Part shown: positions 14,956-24,417 of the stretch, in pieces | Layout of the letters: each line of letters starts with the position of its first letter | How positions within the stretch are numbered: the stretch's first letter is position 1 | From: Opitutia bacterium | Lineage (GTDB): Bacteria > Verrucomicrobiota > Verrucomicrobiia > Opitutales > Opitutaceae | Length of the DNA stretch: 57,895 nt | Direction of reading: 5' to 3' | Assembly: GCA_947474365.1 (NCBI GenBank) | Contig: CANJIU010000058.1 | Coordinates: 1-57,895 of the forward strand | Position numbers and translations under genes: made by a program | Notes under the pieces: generated by a model | What the model was told of the DNA's origin: nothing | Database searches by the model: none | The model's input: the letters and a program-made list of their open reading frames with translations, nothing else

Positions 14956-16503
14956 TCAATGTTTAAAGTGTCGGCAGCCCGTGAAGACCATCGCCATGCC
15001 ACGCTCGTCGGCGGCCGCGATTACCTCGGCGTCGCGCAGCGAGCCGCCGGGTTGGATGGCGGCGGTGGCACCGGCGTTCGCTGCGGCGATCAACCCGTCG
15101 GCGAACGGAAAAAGAGCTTCACTCGCCACCACGGAACTGCGCAGGTCGAGCCCCGCCTCTCCGGCCTTCCACACCGCGATGCGCGAGCTGTCGACCCGCG
15201 CCATCTGTCCGGCACCGACTCCGAGCGTCTGCTCGCCGCGGCAGTAGACAATCGAGTTTGACTTCACATGCTTGCCGACCTTCCAGCCAAACATCATCGC
15301 CGCCCATTCGTCCGCGGTCGGCTGTCGTTTGGTAACAACCTTGAATTCCCCCACGTTCCCGAGTGTACGGTCGCGATCCTGCACCAACACGCCACCCACG
15401 ACCGACCGGATCTCCTGCAACGCGTCCGCGCCGATCCCGCCCTTCGCGATCATCAGCCTCAGGTTCTTCTTTTTCGCAAAAATCGCCATCGCTTCATCGC
15501 TGAAACGCGGCGCGATGATCACCTCTGTGAAAATTTCCGCGATCGCTTTCGCCAAATCGCCGCCCAGCGTCTGGTTCACGACGATGATTCCGCCGAACGG
15601 CGCTTGTCGGTCGGTGGCATAGGCCTTGTCCCACGCCTCGATCAGCGTGTCAGCACTCGCCACGCCGCACGGGTTGGTATGTTTCAAAATCGCAACGGTC
15701 GGGCGCTCGAATTCCCCGATAAGGTAGGTTGCGGCGGTGATGTCGAGGAGGTTGTTGTACGAGAGTTCTTTCCCCTGCAGCTGGGAAAAATGATCGTGAA
15801 ACGTCCCGTAAAGCGCCGCTTTCTGGTGTGGATTCTCGCCGTAGCGCAGCGACTGCGCCTTCTTCCACGACAGCGTCAATGTCGCCGGAAAACCGCTCAT
15901 GGCCTCCAAGTCCGGCTCCGCGGCCTGTGACTCCAGATAACGGGCGATCGCGGCATCGTACGTCGCGGTCCGTTGAAAAACCTTGAGTGCTAGCTTGCGG
16001 CGTAGATCGGCAATTTTCGCGGAATCGACCAGCGCTGCGAGCACCGGCGAATAGTCGTCGGGGTCGCAGACCACCGTGACACTCTCGTGATTCTTGGCCG
16101 CACTACGCAGCATCGAGGGCCCGCCGATGTCGATGTTCTCGATCGCCTCCTCGAAATGCACGCCAGGCTTTGCCACCGTCTGCTCAAACGGATAGAGGTT
16201 CACGACGACGAGCTCGATGAGTTTGATGCCGTTTTTTTCTGCCTGCGCCAGATGGTCCGCCTTGTCGCGACGGCAGAGCAGGCCGCCATGGATCTTCGGA
16301 TGAAGCGTCTTCACCCGTCCTTCCATGATCTCAGGGAACCCCGTGTGCTGGCCTACTTCCGTGACCGGAAGACCTTTTTCGGCGAGAAGCTTCGCGGTTC
16401 CCCCGGTGGAGAGCAGTGTGAAGCCGTGTTGGCGCACGAGGGCGGTGGCGAATTCGACGAGACCGCGTTTATCAGAGACGGAGAGGAGGGCGAGTTTGGC
16501 CAT
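14956..16503 (-). CDS. purH: Bifunctional AICAR transformylase / IMP cyclohydrolase
   Basis: Catalyses the last two steps of de novo IMP synthesis. The 515-residue product starts MAKLALLSVSDKRGLVEFA (IMP cyclohydrolase/MGS-like domain, about 1-195) with the STGGTAKLL and HPKIHGGLL motifs, and continues with the AICAR transformylase domain carrying LRYGENPHQKAALYG, ILKHTNPCGVA and QAPFGGIIVVN, ending FTGCRHFKH. The open frame continues upstream to 17097 but that part overlaps the ApaG gene and has no family similarity, so the start at 16503 is used. Confidence 0.97.
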   Translation of the reverse strand: MAKLALLSVSDKRGLVEFATALVRQHGFTLLSTGGTAKLLAEKGLPVTEVGQHTGFPEIMEGRVKTLHPKIHGGLLCRRDKADHLAQAEKNGIKLIELVVVNLYPFEQTVAKPGVHFEEAIENIDIGGPSMLRSAAKNHESVTVVCDPDDYSPVLAALVDSAKIADLRRKLALKVFQRTATYDAAIARYLESQAAEPDLEAMSGFPATLTLSWKKAQSLRYGENPHQKAALYGTFHDHFSQLQGKELSYNNLLDITAATYLIGEFERPTVAILKHTNPCGVASADTLIEAWDKAYATDRQAPFGGIIVVNQTLGGDLAKAIAEIFTEVIIAPRFSDEAMAIFAKKKNLRLMIAKGGIGADALQEIRSVVGGVLVQDRDRTLGNVGEFKVVTKRQPTADEWAAMMFGWKVGKHVKSNSIVYCRGEQTLGVGAGQMARVDSSRIAVWKAGEAGLDLRSSVVASEALFPFADGLIAAANAGATAAIQPGGSLRDAEVIAAADERGMAMVFTGCRHFKH

Positions 16504-16620
16504 GCGGCGCGATTTGTGTTTCGCGAGGCTGCAGGCAGCAAGCGTGAATCTGAACGCCCTCCAGCGGTCTTCCCGCACGAAGAACTTGCCGCGCGCGCAA
16601 TCCCGGCTCTCTTTGCGGCT

Positions 16621-17004
16621 GTGTCTAGCTCCCGTGAACTGGCCGGCCTGACGGCCTCCCTCGACAAACTGTGTTACCACCACGGTGGCGCCTCGCTGCC
16701 GACGGACAAACCACACGCCTTTGTCTACTTCGTTACGATCCACAACGCCTCGGATCACACGGTCACCCTGCTCGGCCGCAAATGGGTCGTGCTGCACAAC
16801 GACGGCACCCGGCTGGTGATAGAAGGCGACAAAATCGTGGGTGAGACTCCCCGTCTGGCCCCGGGTGAAAAGTTTTCCTACAACAGTTACCACATCACGG
16901 GCAGCGATGCGGTGGTTCATGGAAGTTTTCACGGCATCGCGGACAACGGGTGCCGCGTCCATGTTCTCCTGCCACCGTTCGAAATGAACATTCCGCCGGA
17001 ATGA
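16621..17004 (+). CDS. apaG: ApaG-domain protein
   Basis: About 127 residues of the ApaG/DUF525 immunoglobulin-like fold: FVYFVTIHNASDHTVTLLGRKWVV, then IEGDKIVGETPRLAPGEKFSYNSYHIT, then GSFHGI and a hydrophobic-rich ending with PPFEMNIP. ApaG is linked to Co2+ tolerance and diadenosine tetraphosphate levels, but its biochemical role is unsettled. No ATG fits the family length; GTG at 16621 gives a normal-length product, while GTG at 16516 would add 35 residues. The start is therefore uncertain. Divergent from purH. Confidence 0.82.
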   Translation: MSSSRELAGLTASLDKLCYHHGGASLPTDKPHAFVYFVTIHNASDHTVTLLGRKWVVLHNDGTRLVIEGDKIVGETPRLAPGEKFSYNSYHITGSDAVVHGSFHGIADNGCRVHVLLPPFEMNIPPE

Positions 17005-17053
17005 GTGTTTCGTTCTCGTTCTCTCCCTCCAAATTTGATTTGTCTGACCGTTT

Positions 17054-18412
17054 ATGAAGCTCACTGACCTGAACCGCGACGGCGGCATTGGTGCCAATTC
17101 GCTGCTCGTTCAGCTCGGCGACCTCAATATTCTGGTGGACTGCGGCCTGCATCCGAAGCGCGTTGGGCGTGCCGCCACCCCCGATCTCAAGCCTCTTCGG
17201 GGCCTCACCCTGGATCTGATCATCATCACGCACTGCCATCTTGACCACATCGGCAGCCTTCCGGTGGTCATGCGTGAACATCCGAACACGCCGGTCATCA
17301 TGACGACGTCGAGTCGGATGTTGATTGAGCGCATGCTCCACAACTCGGCCAACGTCATGGTGCGGCAGAAGGAAGAGGATAACATCCCCGACTACCCACT
17401 TTTCACCCACGATGACATTGATCGTCTCGGCAAGCGGCTCACGGGCCTCCCCTTCAATCACGCGAAACATTTTCGCGGTTCCAAGGATGAGATTGATGTA
17501 ATTTTCCATCCCGCAGGCCACGTTGCGGGTGCCGCTGCGGTCGAAATCCACCACAAACATCGGCATATTTTCTTTACCGGCGACGTGCTGTTCGAAAACC
17601 AGCGTACCCTGGCGGGTGCGAAATTCCCGGCGGGACACTTCGACACGCTGGTCATGGAGACCACCCGTGGCACCACCGAGCGGCCCGCCGGCAAGGAACG
17701 CGTCCACGAAATCGCCCGCCTCATCACATCGATTAACGACACCATTCAGCGCGGCGGCTCCTTCCTGATTCCCGTTTTCGCCTTGGGACGGATGCAGGAG
17801 ATTTTTTCGATTCTCCACGATGCCCGGAAATTCGGCCGCCTCGTGGAATGCCCCATCTTCACCGGCGGGCTGGGCATCGATCTGGCGGACTATTTCGACG
17901 AAATCTCCCGCAAGACCAAGCATGTCCAGTTCAGCCGCAACATCCTGAAGGAACTGCAGGTGAAACCGACCCCGCGGAAGCTCATCGCCGGTGAGGACCC
18001 CCAGCAGAACGGGCTTTATGTCGTAAGTTCCGGCATGATGGTGGAGCGCACGCCAAGCTACACCCTTGCCTCCGGACTGGCCGGACACGCCCGCAACACG
18101 ATTGGTTTTGTCGGCTACTGCGATCCGGAAACCCCGGGTGGCCACCTGCTGGCAACAAAACCAGGCGAGGATTTCCTGTTCAACGCAGCTCATGTGAAGG
18201 TGAAGGTCAAAGCCCGGATTGAGCGTTTCGAGATGAGCGGTCACGCGGACCGGGAAGAACTCGCCGAATTTGCCGTGCAGACCGGCGCCCGCTGCGTGGT
18301 GCTGACCCACGGGGATCCGCCGGCGCGGGCCTGGTTTGCCCAACAACTTACGGCCCAGATGCCGAAGTCCCGTATCCTCGACCCGGTACCGCTACAGATG
18401 TACCAGGTGTAA
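17054..18412 (+). CDS. Metallo-beta-lactamase/beta-CASP RNA-processing-type hydrolase
   Basis: A 452-residue protein with the metal motif HCHLDH at residues 60-65, a VDCG strand before it, an FTGD motif with the metal-bridging Asp, and the beta-CASP part (FLIPVFALGRMQEI; GMMVERTPS). It ends with SGHADREELAEF and VVLTHGDPPARAWFA, the usual C-terminal histidine motifs. This is the CPSF73/YSH1-like class of nucleases that includes archaeal and bacterial exoribonucleases/endonucleases; the RNA substrate is not knowable here. It follows the ApaG gene by 49 bases on the same strand. Confidence 0.88.
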   Translation: MKLTDLNRDGGIGANSLLVQLGDLNILVDCGLHPKRVGRAATPDLKPLRGLTLDLIIITHCHLDHIGSLPVVMREHPNTPVIMTTSSRMLIERMLHNSANVMVRQKEEDNIPDYPLFTHDDIDRLGKRLTGLPFNHAKHFRGSKDEIDVIFHPAGHVAGAAAVEIHHKHRHIFFTGDVLFENQRTLAGAKFPAGHFDTLVMETTRGTTERPAGKERVHEIARLITSINDTIQRGGSFLIPVFALGRMQEIFSILHDARKFGRLVECPIFTGGLGIDLADYFDEISRKTKHVQFSRNILKELQVKPTPRKLIAGEDPQQNGLYVVSSGMMVERTPSYTLASGLAGHARNTIGFVGYCDPETPGGHLLATKPGEDFLFNAAHVKVKVKARIERFEMSGHADREELAEFAVQTGARCVVLTHGDPPARAWFAQQLTAQMPKSRILDPVPLQMYQV

Positions 18413-18472
18413 CAATCTGTGCCCCAACTCGCGCGTCCGCCGAGCCGCGTCGCAAGGCCTGCATTGTCGACC

Positions 18473-19120
18473 CTAACCGAAGCGGGCAAGCCAGTGGTCG
18501 ACGGAGGGCGCAAGATGACCCGCAATCGCATCCGCAGCCCACGCGACGAAAGGCGCGGTAAACACATCCATGGTGTAGTGGGCGCGCAGCACAATCACAG
18601 TCGCGGCCTCGAAAAAGGCCACTGCCACACCGACGGCGACGAGCCACGGAGGTGCGTGATGGGCAAGTTGCAGCGCACCCAGCACCGCGATGGCCGTGTG
18701 ACCCGAGAAGAAAAAATCGTTGCTGGTGCCGTACGTCACGAAAATCGACGGAAAGCCGGGATGCCTCCAGATTACGCCTGGTGGCGAGGGCAGGCTGCTG
18801 ATCGCCTGGCACACCTGCCGCAGCCCAAAAAGGATCAGCAATGCGATGAACGGCTGGAGCGTCGGACCGAAGATTGAGAGGTAGAGTACGTAGAGGCCCA
18901 AAAAATCGACAAGTGCCGACGTGACAATGAGCGTGAGGTTGGCGGCCGACGGATGAGCCGTGAGCCAAGCGTGCCATCGGGCGGTCCAATCGTGCAGCCG
19001 GTCACCCACGCGATCCCCAACGGCCGACTTCCCGCCGATCAATCGCTGGGTCCAAAACCAAAGCACAATCGCCCCGGCAACGAACGCGATCCGCAGCACG
19101 ATGGCAGGAAACGGTTTCAC
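18473..19120 (-). CDS. PAP2-like integral membrane lipid phosphatase/transferase
   Basis: A 215-residue protein with about five or six membrane helices. It has SGHTA at residues 139-143 and LRAHYTMDVFTA around His181-Asp185, the two C-terminal active-site motifs of the PAP2 family, especially the sphingomyelin-synthase-like PAP2_C group. The N-terminal KxxxxxxRP motif of classical PAP2 is not obvious. Its start overlaps the stop of the acyltransferase gene by four bases, so the two are translationally coupled and probably act in the same lipid pathway. Confidence 0.75.
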   Translation of the reverse strand: MKPFPAIVLRIAFVAGAIVLWFWTQRLIGGKSAVGDRVGDRLHDWTARWHAWLTAHPSAANLTLIVTSALVDFLGLYVLYLSIFGPTLQPFIALLILFGLRQVCQAISSLPSPPGVIWRHPGFPSIFVTYGTSNDFFFSGHTAIAVLGALQLAHHAPPWLVAVGVAVAFFEAATVIVLRAHYTMDVFTAPFVAWAADAIAGHLAPSVDHWLARFG

Positions 19121-20322
19121 CCTCGCCGTCCTTCCGCCAGGGAGGAGGCCAGCATCTGCTCCAGTTGATCACGAATCGCTGACATCAAGGGGTCGCCGCC
19201 CGCTCCGCGCGTTCGCTCGGGCGAGATCTCGATCGCTTCGCCGACATCGACAACTGCGCGAATAGGCGAGTGCCGGCGCGCCACATCGGTCAAATCCTCC
19301 TCGAAGCGCTCGACTGTTTCGAGGAGCCGCTCTGGCGTCGGGTTTTCCCCCCAGTAATCGACAGGATAGAATGCGAGTTGCTGGGAGAGGTAGATGTCTG
19401 CCAGTTGCCGCCAACGTCGTTGCAGTTCGGCGTCGTCCAGGCCCCCGGCGGTCATCTCGGGCACGATGGCGGTGCGCAGGAGCTTCACGCGCTGCACCAC
19501 ATCCTGCTCGCGTCGGCCCTTCACCCATTCCGCCTCAAGCGGGACGAGAAGCCGGTCAATCAGTCTCGGCAGCCGCTCCCCGAGTGAGCCGGTCTGTGGG
19601 GCGCCAAAATACTCGATTTCCTTCAACGCGAGCAGCGCTCCGCCAATCTTGGTGATGCGTTCCGCCAACGGCAGGACATCCAACGACTGCCACGAAAGCC
19701 GCCGCTCGATCTCCCGGAGTACTGGCTCGATCGCGGCGCGCACGTCGCCATCAAAAAAATAGCGGATGGCGACGGGATGCGCCACGACCCTGCCAGGTGG
19801 ACTGAGTTTCGCACGTTCCTTCGCCGCGCCGCGCGCTATCAGCGCGGTGCCTTCCATGAGGGGGTTGAGTTTGTCGTTGTGCCGGGAGATGACGCCCTCG
19901 GGAAAAATCACAAACGGCCGATCCGCCTCGGCGGTGAGTTGCATCGCGCATTTCAAAGCCTCGCGATCGTTACCCTCTCGCAGGATGGGAAACACGCCGA
20001 GCCGTGGCAGCAGAAACGCCTGCATACCGCCCTGCCGAAACAAGTGCGAGCTCGCGATGAAATAGAACGGCCGGTTGAGCGAGTGCGACAATGCGCCGAG
20101 CACCATTGGATCGCAGGGCCGGCAGTGGTTCGGCGCAAGCATCACGCCGTGACCGGCGTCGAGCGACGCGCGCAACCGGTCCGCCTGTCGGAATTGCACG
20201 CTCACGACGCCGTGGCTCTTGCGGAGATAAAGGGGAAGAAGAGGCCGGAAGAGATGCCACCATCCTCGCCCGCGGTGCGGCGGCACGAAGCGATAGGGTT
20301 TGGTGACGACGATGTTCTGCAT
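19117..20322 (-). CDS. 1-acylglycerol-3-phosphate acyltransferase-family protein
   Basis: A 401-residue protein whose first half is a PlsC-type acyltransferase: HX4D motif NHCRPCDP (His66, Asp71) and the FPEGVISRHND substrate motif. The second half (about 200 residues) is basic, helical, and unlike the short classic PlsC, so it may be a fused or lineage-specific domain. Start at 20322 (MQNIVVTKPYRF) chosen over the longer frame. Coupled by a four-base overlap to the PAP2-like gene. Acyl acceptor unknown. Confidence 0.83.
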   Translation of the reverse strand: MQNIVVTKPYRFVPPHRGRGWWHLFRPLLPLYLRKSHGVVSVQFRQADRLRASLDAGHGVMLAPNHCRPCDPMVLGALSHSLNRPFYFIASSHLFRQGGMQAFLLPRLGVFPILREGNDREALKCAMQLTAEADRPFVIFPEGVISRHNDKLNPLMEGTALIARGAAKERAKLSPPGRVVAHPVAIRYFFDGDVRAAIEPVLREIERRLSWQSLDVLPLAERITKIGGALLALKEIEYFGAPQTGSLGERLPRLIDRLLVPLEAEWVKGRREQDVVQRVKLLRTAIVPEMTAGGLDDAELQRRWRQLADIYLSQQLAFYPVDYWGENPTPERLLETVERFEEDLTDVARRHSPIRAVVDVGEAIEISPERTRGAGGDPLMSAIRDQLEQMLASSLAEGRRG

Positions 20323-20419
20323 CCTCGGGCGAAACTGGCACGGCACGGGCAACGGTCAAGCGAGTCACCGGTTCCGCTGTGGCCGTCCCGTTTCGACTGC
20401 CGATCTGCCTTCGGATTTA

Positions 20420-21286
20420 CTAGTTCAAGGGCGCAAGCCATCTGGCGATTTCGGACGCAAGTGCAGTCTGTCCGGATTCCCATTCCTGGCGCAGCAACAC
20501 GCCGTTGTTCTTGATCAGGCTGCGGTAGCCGTGGAATTTGCCATCGTAGGTCGCAGTGGCATACAGCACCAGCGCTCCGTCAACGAGCCGGACGAAGTAT
20601 CCCTTAATCTCAAGGTGCAGCGATTGGGGCACATTACCCCGGGACTTCTCGTCCCCGGGGCGCAGGGTGCAGGAGCCGGGTCGCAGCAGCAGCACGGTGT
20701 CGAAACCACGCGCGCGCAAATGTTCCGCCAGCGCACGTTCACGCATCGGCAGTCTCGCCAAGGGCCGCCGGCCAAGGAAATCTGGGGCAAATGCGACCCC
20801 CGTGAGTTCGCCCCCGGACAGCGACTTCGCCGCTTGATTGGCAGCGAGGCCGGTCGTCAGCGCCGGTTGGAGGACGAGTTCCGAACGCATTTTTTCGAAG
20901 GCCACAATTTCATCGGTCGTAAAACCGGTCACAGCGCCCACGGCCCCTCCTGTCACCGCGAACACCGGCGTCATGGCCACGGCCAACGCGCCCATCACGA
21001 TGGCCGCACCCGGAGATCCGTTACTGTTTATGCTCCACGCCGCATAGGCCCCGTCTTCCGACTCGGTCACGATGGACTCCGATTTCCCCAACGGGGGACG
21101 TACGGTTCCCAGTTCGGTACTCTCGGCTGTGAGCGCCACTCCGATTCGCCCCAAACTTCGGATGGCCGCCTGGCTGGTCGCCGGTAAGCGCGGCGCGGAT
21201 GGGCGGGAAGTGCAACCGGTCGAACTAATTGCCAGCGCGACGACCAGAAGGCCCCCAACCAGTCGCGAAAGTATTCGGTCTCCCAT
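20420..21286 (-). CDS. Lipoprotein of unknown function
   Basis: A 288-residue protein with a lipoprotein signal (hydrophobic LVGGLLVVALAI then SSTGC, lipidated Cys25). A second hydrophobic, Gly/Ala-rich stretch (AIVMGALAVAMTPVFAVTGGAVG) follows at about 100-125 and may be membrane-associated. The remainder is soluble and includes a sequence about stretched propeller-like beta strands, but no family is recognisable. The neighbours on either side are 97 and 157 bases away and are not clearly co-transcribed. Confidence 0.72.
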   Translation of the reverse strand: MGDRILSRLVGGLLVVALAISSTGCTSRPSAPRLPATSQAAIRSLGRIGVALTAESTELGTVRPPLGKSESIVTESEDGAYAAWSINSNGSPGAAIVMGALAVAMTPVFAVTGGAVGAVTGFTTDEIVAFEKMRSELVLQPALTTGLAANQAAKSLSGGELTGVAFAPDFLGRRPLARLPMRERALAEHLRARGFDTVLLLRPGSCTLRPGDEKSRGNVPQSLHLEIKGYFVRLVDGALVLYATATYDGKFHGYRSLIKNNGVLLRQEWESGQTALASEIARWLAPLN

Positions 21287-21443
21287 ATGGGGAGATGCGG
21301 AGTTTTACCGTAAAAGGGATCACGAAATGTATGTTCCCGCTCCTCCTCCCCTCCCCCTTTTTTCGCGTGGCCGGCGTTGTCTCAGGCTCAGGTTCTCTTC
21401 GAGTTCCTGAAAGCGAAGGAAATGGGCGGTGGAGCTCAGTTCC

Positions 21444-22241
21444 TCAACTTCCCATCAATTGTCGAACCTGCGCGCACATCGCCGGACTGCCTGCCACGTA
21501 GATGATTTTCTTCATCTTGAGATCGAATTTCCGGATCGGCAATTGTTCGCCGTTGAGGAAATGCACTTCGCCGCCAGCCGCTCGGACGAGGGGAATCGCC
21601 GCGGCCAGGTCCCAAATCTTCACATTGTAGTCAACGCAGGCGTCGAGCAAACCCGCGGCGACGTAGGCCAGATGCAGCGTGGCGCTGCCGAGGCCGCGAA
21701 TCTTGAACTGCGAGAGGATTCCCGTCGTCATCGGGAGCAGCGCCTTGTCGGAGGGGCTGTGAAAGCCGACCAACGTCTCGCGCGAGGCCGGCGCCTGCCT
21801 GACCCGGACCGGACGGTCGCCGTCGAACACCCCGAATCCCGGTCCGCCCGTCAACAAGACGCGGCGGCTCAGGTCATAGACCACGCCGTAAATCGGCTCG
21901 CCATGTTCGCACAGCGCGAGCGAAATCGCGCACTGCGCGATCCCCAGTGCAAAGTTGTTCGTCCCGTCGATCGGGTCGAGCACCCAGCAGAAACGAGCCG
22001 TGACTGGGATCGGTTCCTCCGTCTCGGCGAGTTCTTCGCTCAGGTACTGGTCTTCGGGAAATTGCGCTCCGAGCTCACGGAAAATATTTTCCGAAATCGC
22101 GACGTCCACTGCGGTCACCCGGGTGCCGTCCGACTTCCATCGGCTCTCGGCCCGGCCGAATTCACGGTGCAGCAATTCGGTTTGGGCCGAGACGGCACGT
22201 TTGGCCGCGGCGATGCGGGAGATAATATCCGGTGAAGACAT
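21444..22241 (-). CDS. Inositol monophosphatase-family phosphatase
   Basis: A 265-residue member of the Mg-dependent IMPase/FIG superfamily. Metal-site motifs are present: YLSEELAE (Glu), WVLDPIDGTNNFALGI, and C-terminal IWDLAAAIPLVRAAGG. Substrate could be inositol phosphate, fructose bisphosphate, histidinol phosphate or PAP; sequence alone does not decide. The start at 22241 (MSSPDIISRI) gives the usual N-terminus; the open frame continues upstream. It lies 88 bases after an FmdB-type gene on the same strand. Confidence 0.88.
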   Translation of the reverse strand: MSSPDIISRIAAAKRAVSAQTELLHREFGRAESRWKSDGTRVTAVDVAISENIFRELGAQFPEDQYLSEELAETEEPIPVTARFCWVLDPIDGTNNFALGIAQCAISLALCEHGEPIYGVVYDLSRRVLLTGGPGFGVFDGDRPVRVRQAPASRETLVGFHSPSDKALLPMTTGILSQFKIRGLGSATLHLAYVAAGLLDACVDYNVKIWDLAAAIPLVRAAGGEVHFLNGEQLPIRKFDLKMKKIIYVAGSPAMCAQVRQLMGS

Positions 22242-22329
22242 GAGTTGACGACCCAACAGGGAAAGTGCGCGAAAACCAAACTTGTTTCGCGCGCCCGTCC
22301 GGCGTGAGCCGGGGCCCTGCGTCAGGCAC

Positions 22330-22908
22330 TCACTCGTAATCGTAGAGCCCTGGGTCGCGGCGCGGGGCCGGCCGGCGCACGCGGAAACGGTGACGGGGCT
22401 CTTTCGGGTCGGGCGCAGGGCCCGCGCCGCCGGGTCCCATTCCCATGCCTTCGCCATAGGGATCATCTTCTCCGCCGGGCGCGTCGCCGCCCCCAAGTTG
22501 CTCCTCGAGCGAGTCGGGATCGGCGCCTTCCTCCAGCTTGCGCACGACCTCTTCCATCTCCCCGTCGATTTTTTCCCCCGTGAGATCGGACATGCGCCGC
22601 ATCATCCGGGCCATTGCCTTGGGATCGTTCTCGTCGATGCTCGAAAACTCCTTTTCCATCGCCCCCATGGCGGCTTCCATGCGCGCATCCTCGGCGGGAT
22701 CGCCGCCCGCCGCCGCTGCATCCGGTTTGGGCGGCCCGGAATCGTCCTTCGCCCCGCCGCTGGTGATGGCGAACCCGGAGACGATTTTCCGCAACCGGTA
22801 CTTCGGATTGTCAGGGCACTTCGGCGTGGTTTTGCCCTGGGCCAGCGTTTTCGCGTAGAATTGGTAGATGGTGTGATTGTCCGGACAGTAATACTCGTAG
22901 ATAGGCAT
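22330..22908 (-). CDS. FmdB-type zinc-ribbon protein with extended acidic tail
   Basis: A 192-residue protein starting MPIYEYYCPDN, the hallmark of FmdB-family putative regulators. Only two cysteines of the usual four are present (Cys8 and Cys31), so the zinc ribbon is degenerate. After residue 50 it becomes low-complexity: Gly/Ala/Pro then Glu-rich helices (AMEKEFSSIDENDPKAMARMM) and a Gly/Pro/Arg-rich end. The tail is not part of the family's usual short form. Function unknown; FmdB proteins were first linked to amidase regulation. Confidence 0.78.
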   Translation of the reverse strand: MPIYEYYCPDNHTIYQFYAKTLAQGKTTPKCPDNPKYRLRKIVSGFAITSGGAKDDSGPPKPDAAAAGGDPAEDARMEAAMGAMEKEFSSIDENDPKAMARMMRRMSDLTGEKIDGEMEEVVRKLEEGADPDSLEEQLGGGDAPGGEDDPYGEGMGMGPGGAGPAPDPKEPRHRFRVRRPAPRRDPGLYDYE

Positions 22909-22938
22909 AGACAGGACGTACGATTAGAAACGTTTGTG

Positions 22939-24108
22939 CTATTTGGCAAGCTGGTGCCCATGCTGCACAATCACTTTGGACCCGCGATGATTGAGACGGT
23001 CGAGGACGCCCGCCAGCCGCCGCCTTCGTTCATCGCCCTCGGCGAACATTTCCAGCTGGGCGCCGCCCTCTTCGACGTTGGAGAATTTCACGCTGACCAA
23101 TCGCAGCGGCTGGCGTTTCTTCCACGCCTGACGAAGCAACGGTTCCACCATGGGGTAAAACGGGGCTTCCAGATCGGTGCCCGTCTCAAGACTGCGTGCG
23201 TGCGTTTCCTGGCTGAAGTCAGGATACCGCACCTTCACCGTCATGGTGCGGACACGTTTCGCGTCTCCACGGATTTTTGCCAATAACTCGTCCACCATGC
23301 GTTTGAGGATGCGCTCGATCTCCGCATGGTCGGAGATGTCGTGACCGAACGTTTCCTGCTGCGAGTAGCTCTTCGCATCCTCGTGCTCGGTTTCGACCTC
23401 CCGGTGGTCCTCACCACGGGCGGTGGCCGCCATTTCCCGCCAGCCCTCACCGAAGATCGCACGCAATTCATCCCCGGTTCTGGCGAGCACATCTCCGATC
23501 AGCCGGATACCTGATTTCTCGACGAGGGAGGCTTCGGTCTTAGCCCCGATGCCGGGGAGTTTGCCAATCGGCAGCGGCGCCAGAAACGCCGCTTCGGTTC
23601 CGGGCGGTACGACGACGAATCCACGAGGCTTGCGGAGCTTTGATGCGATCTGGGAAACGAGCTTGTTCGTCGCCAGCCCGAAAGAGGCCGGAATGCCGAG
23701 TTCCCTCCACAACCGATCCTGCAGTCCGCGCACCCGTGACTCGATCTCCGCGGTTGACGCAAACCCACACGGGGCAAGGTCGAGGTAGCCTTCGTCAATT
23801 GAATTACGTTGAACGTAGGGAGTGAGGGTTTCGCAAAGATCAAACATCTGCCGTGAAGTCTGGCCGTAAAGACCAGGCGTGTGCGGGAGCATGATCAAGT
23901 CGGGGCACATCTTGAGAGCCCGCTGGGTGGGCATCGGCGTAAATACGCCGCACGCCCTCGCCTCATAGCTCGCCGAGGAGATGATGCCGCGCTCCCGACC
24001 GCCCACTGCGCACTTGGTGCCGCGCAGGTCCGGGCGCAGCGCGAGCTCGCACGAAACGAAGAACGCGTCTGCGTCGAGGTGAACAATGGTGGGCAGAGAG
24101 CGTGACAC
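22939..24108 (-). CDS. dinB: DNA polymerase IV (Y-family translesion polymerase)
   Basis: A 389-residue error-prone lesion-bypass polymerase. Catalytic acidic residues Asp12 (HLDADAFFVSCE) and Asp105-Glu106 (NSIDEGYLDL) are present, with SYEARACGVFTPM finger motif and the LPGIGAKTEASL helix-hairpin-helix. The little-finger domain follows. Most homologues have SIDEAYLD; here the Ala is Gly. No clear SOS box was found upstream by eye. The gene is divergent from yebC and 30 bases from the FmdB-type gene. Confidence 0.94.
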   Translation of the reverse strand: MSRSLPTIVHLDADAFFVSCELALRPDLRGTKCAVGGRERGIISSASYEARACGVFTPMPTQRALKMCPDLIMLPHTPGLYGQTSRQMFDLCETLTPYVQRNSIDEGYLDLAPCGFASTAEIESRVRGLQDRLWRELGIPASFGLATNKLVSQIASKLRKPRGFVVVPPGTEAAFLAPLPIGKLPGIGAKTEASLVEKSGIRLIGDVLARTGDELRAIFGEGWREMAATARGEDHREVETEHEDAKSYSQQETFGHDISDHAEIERILKRMVDELLAKIRGDAKRVRTMTVKVRYPDFSQETHARSLETGTDLEAPFYPMVEPLLRQAWKKRQPLRLVSVKFSNVEEGGAQLEMFAEGDERRRRLAGVLDRLNHRGSKVIVQHGHQLAK

Positions 24109-24288
24109 GCGGCCCCAGAGGAAGAAACTTCAGGAAAAGCGTCAATGTCGCGCACGCACCCGATTCGTTCAAAATTAGTCACCATCCGGGCGCAGATATT
24201 GCCGGAGAATAGATTGGCCTCCGTGCCCCCGTTTGCTTTCTATTTCCCCCGCTAACTTACCGCCCCGCCTTTCTCCCCGACTGACCTC

Positions 24289-24366
24289 ATGATTCTGGTC
24301 GCAATCTTTTCCGTCATCGTGCTGCTGATGTGCTGGCTCTGCTATGCCGGCGATTGCAATCACTGA
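24289..24366 (+). CDS. Candidate 25-residue hydrophobic small protein
   Basis: ATG at 24289 begins a 25-codon frame, mostly Ile, Val, Leu and Met, with three Cys and a short polar end (YAGDCNH), consistent with a single membrane segment. It ends 51 bases before the yebC-like start. No clear ribosome binding site precedes it, and short frames of this size arise by chance in GC-rich DNA. Listed only as a candidate, possibly a small membrane protein or a leader peptide. Confidence 0.25.
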   Translation: MILVAIFSVIVLLMCWLCYAGDCNH

Positions 24367-24417
24367 TTGCCGAAATTCGGCGTTGCCCGAGCCGACGGCT
24401 TTCCCAATCTCAGCGTC

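Noticed and set aside
16504..17097. Longer purH start at 17097
   Set aside because: The extra region has no family similarity and overlaps the ApaG gene.
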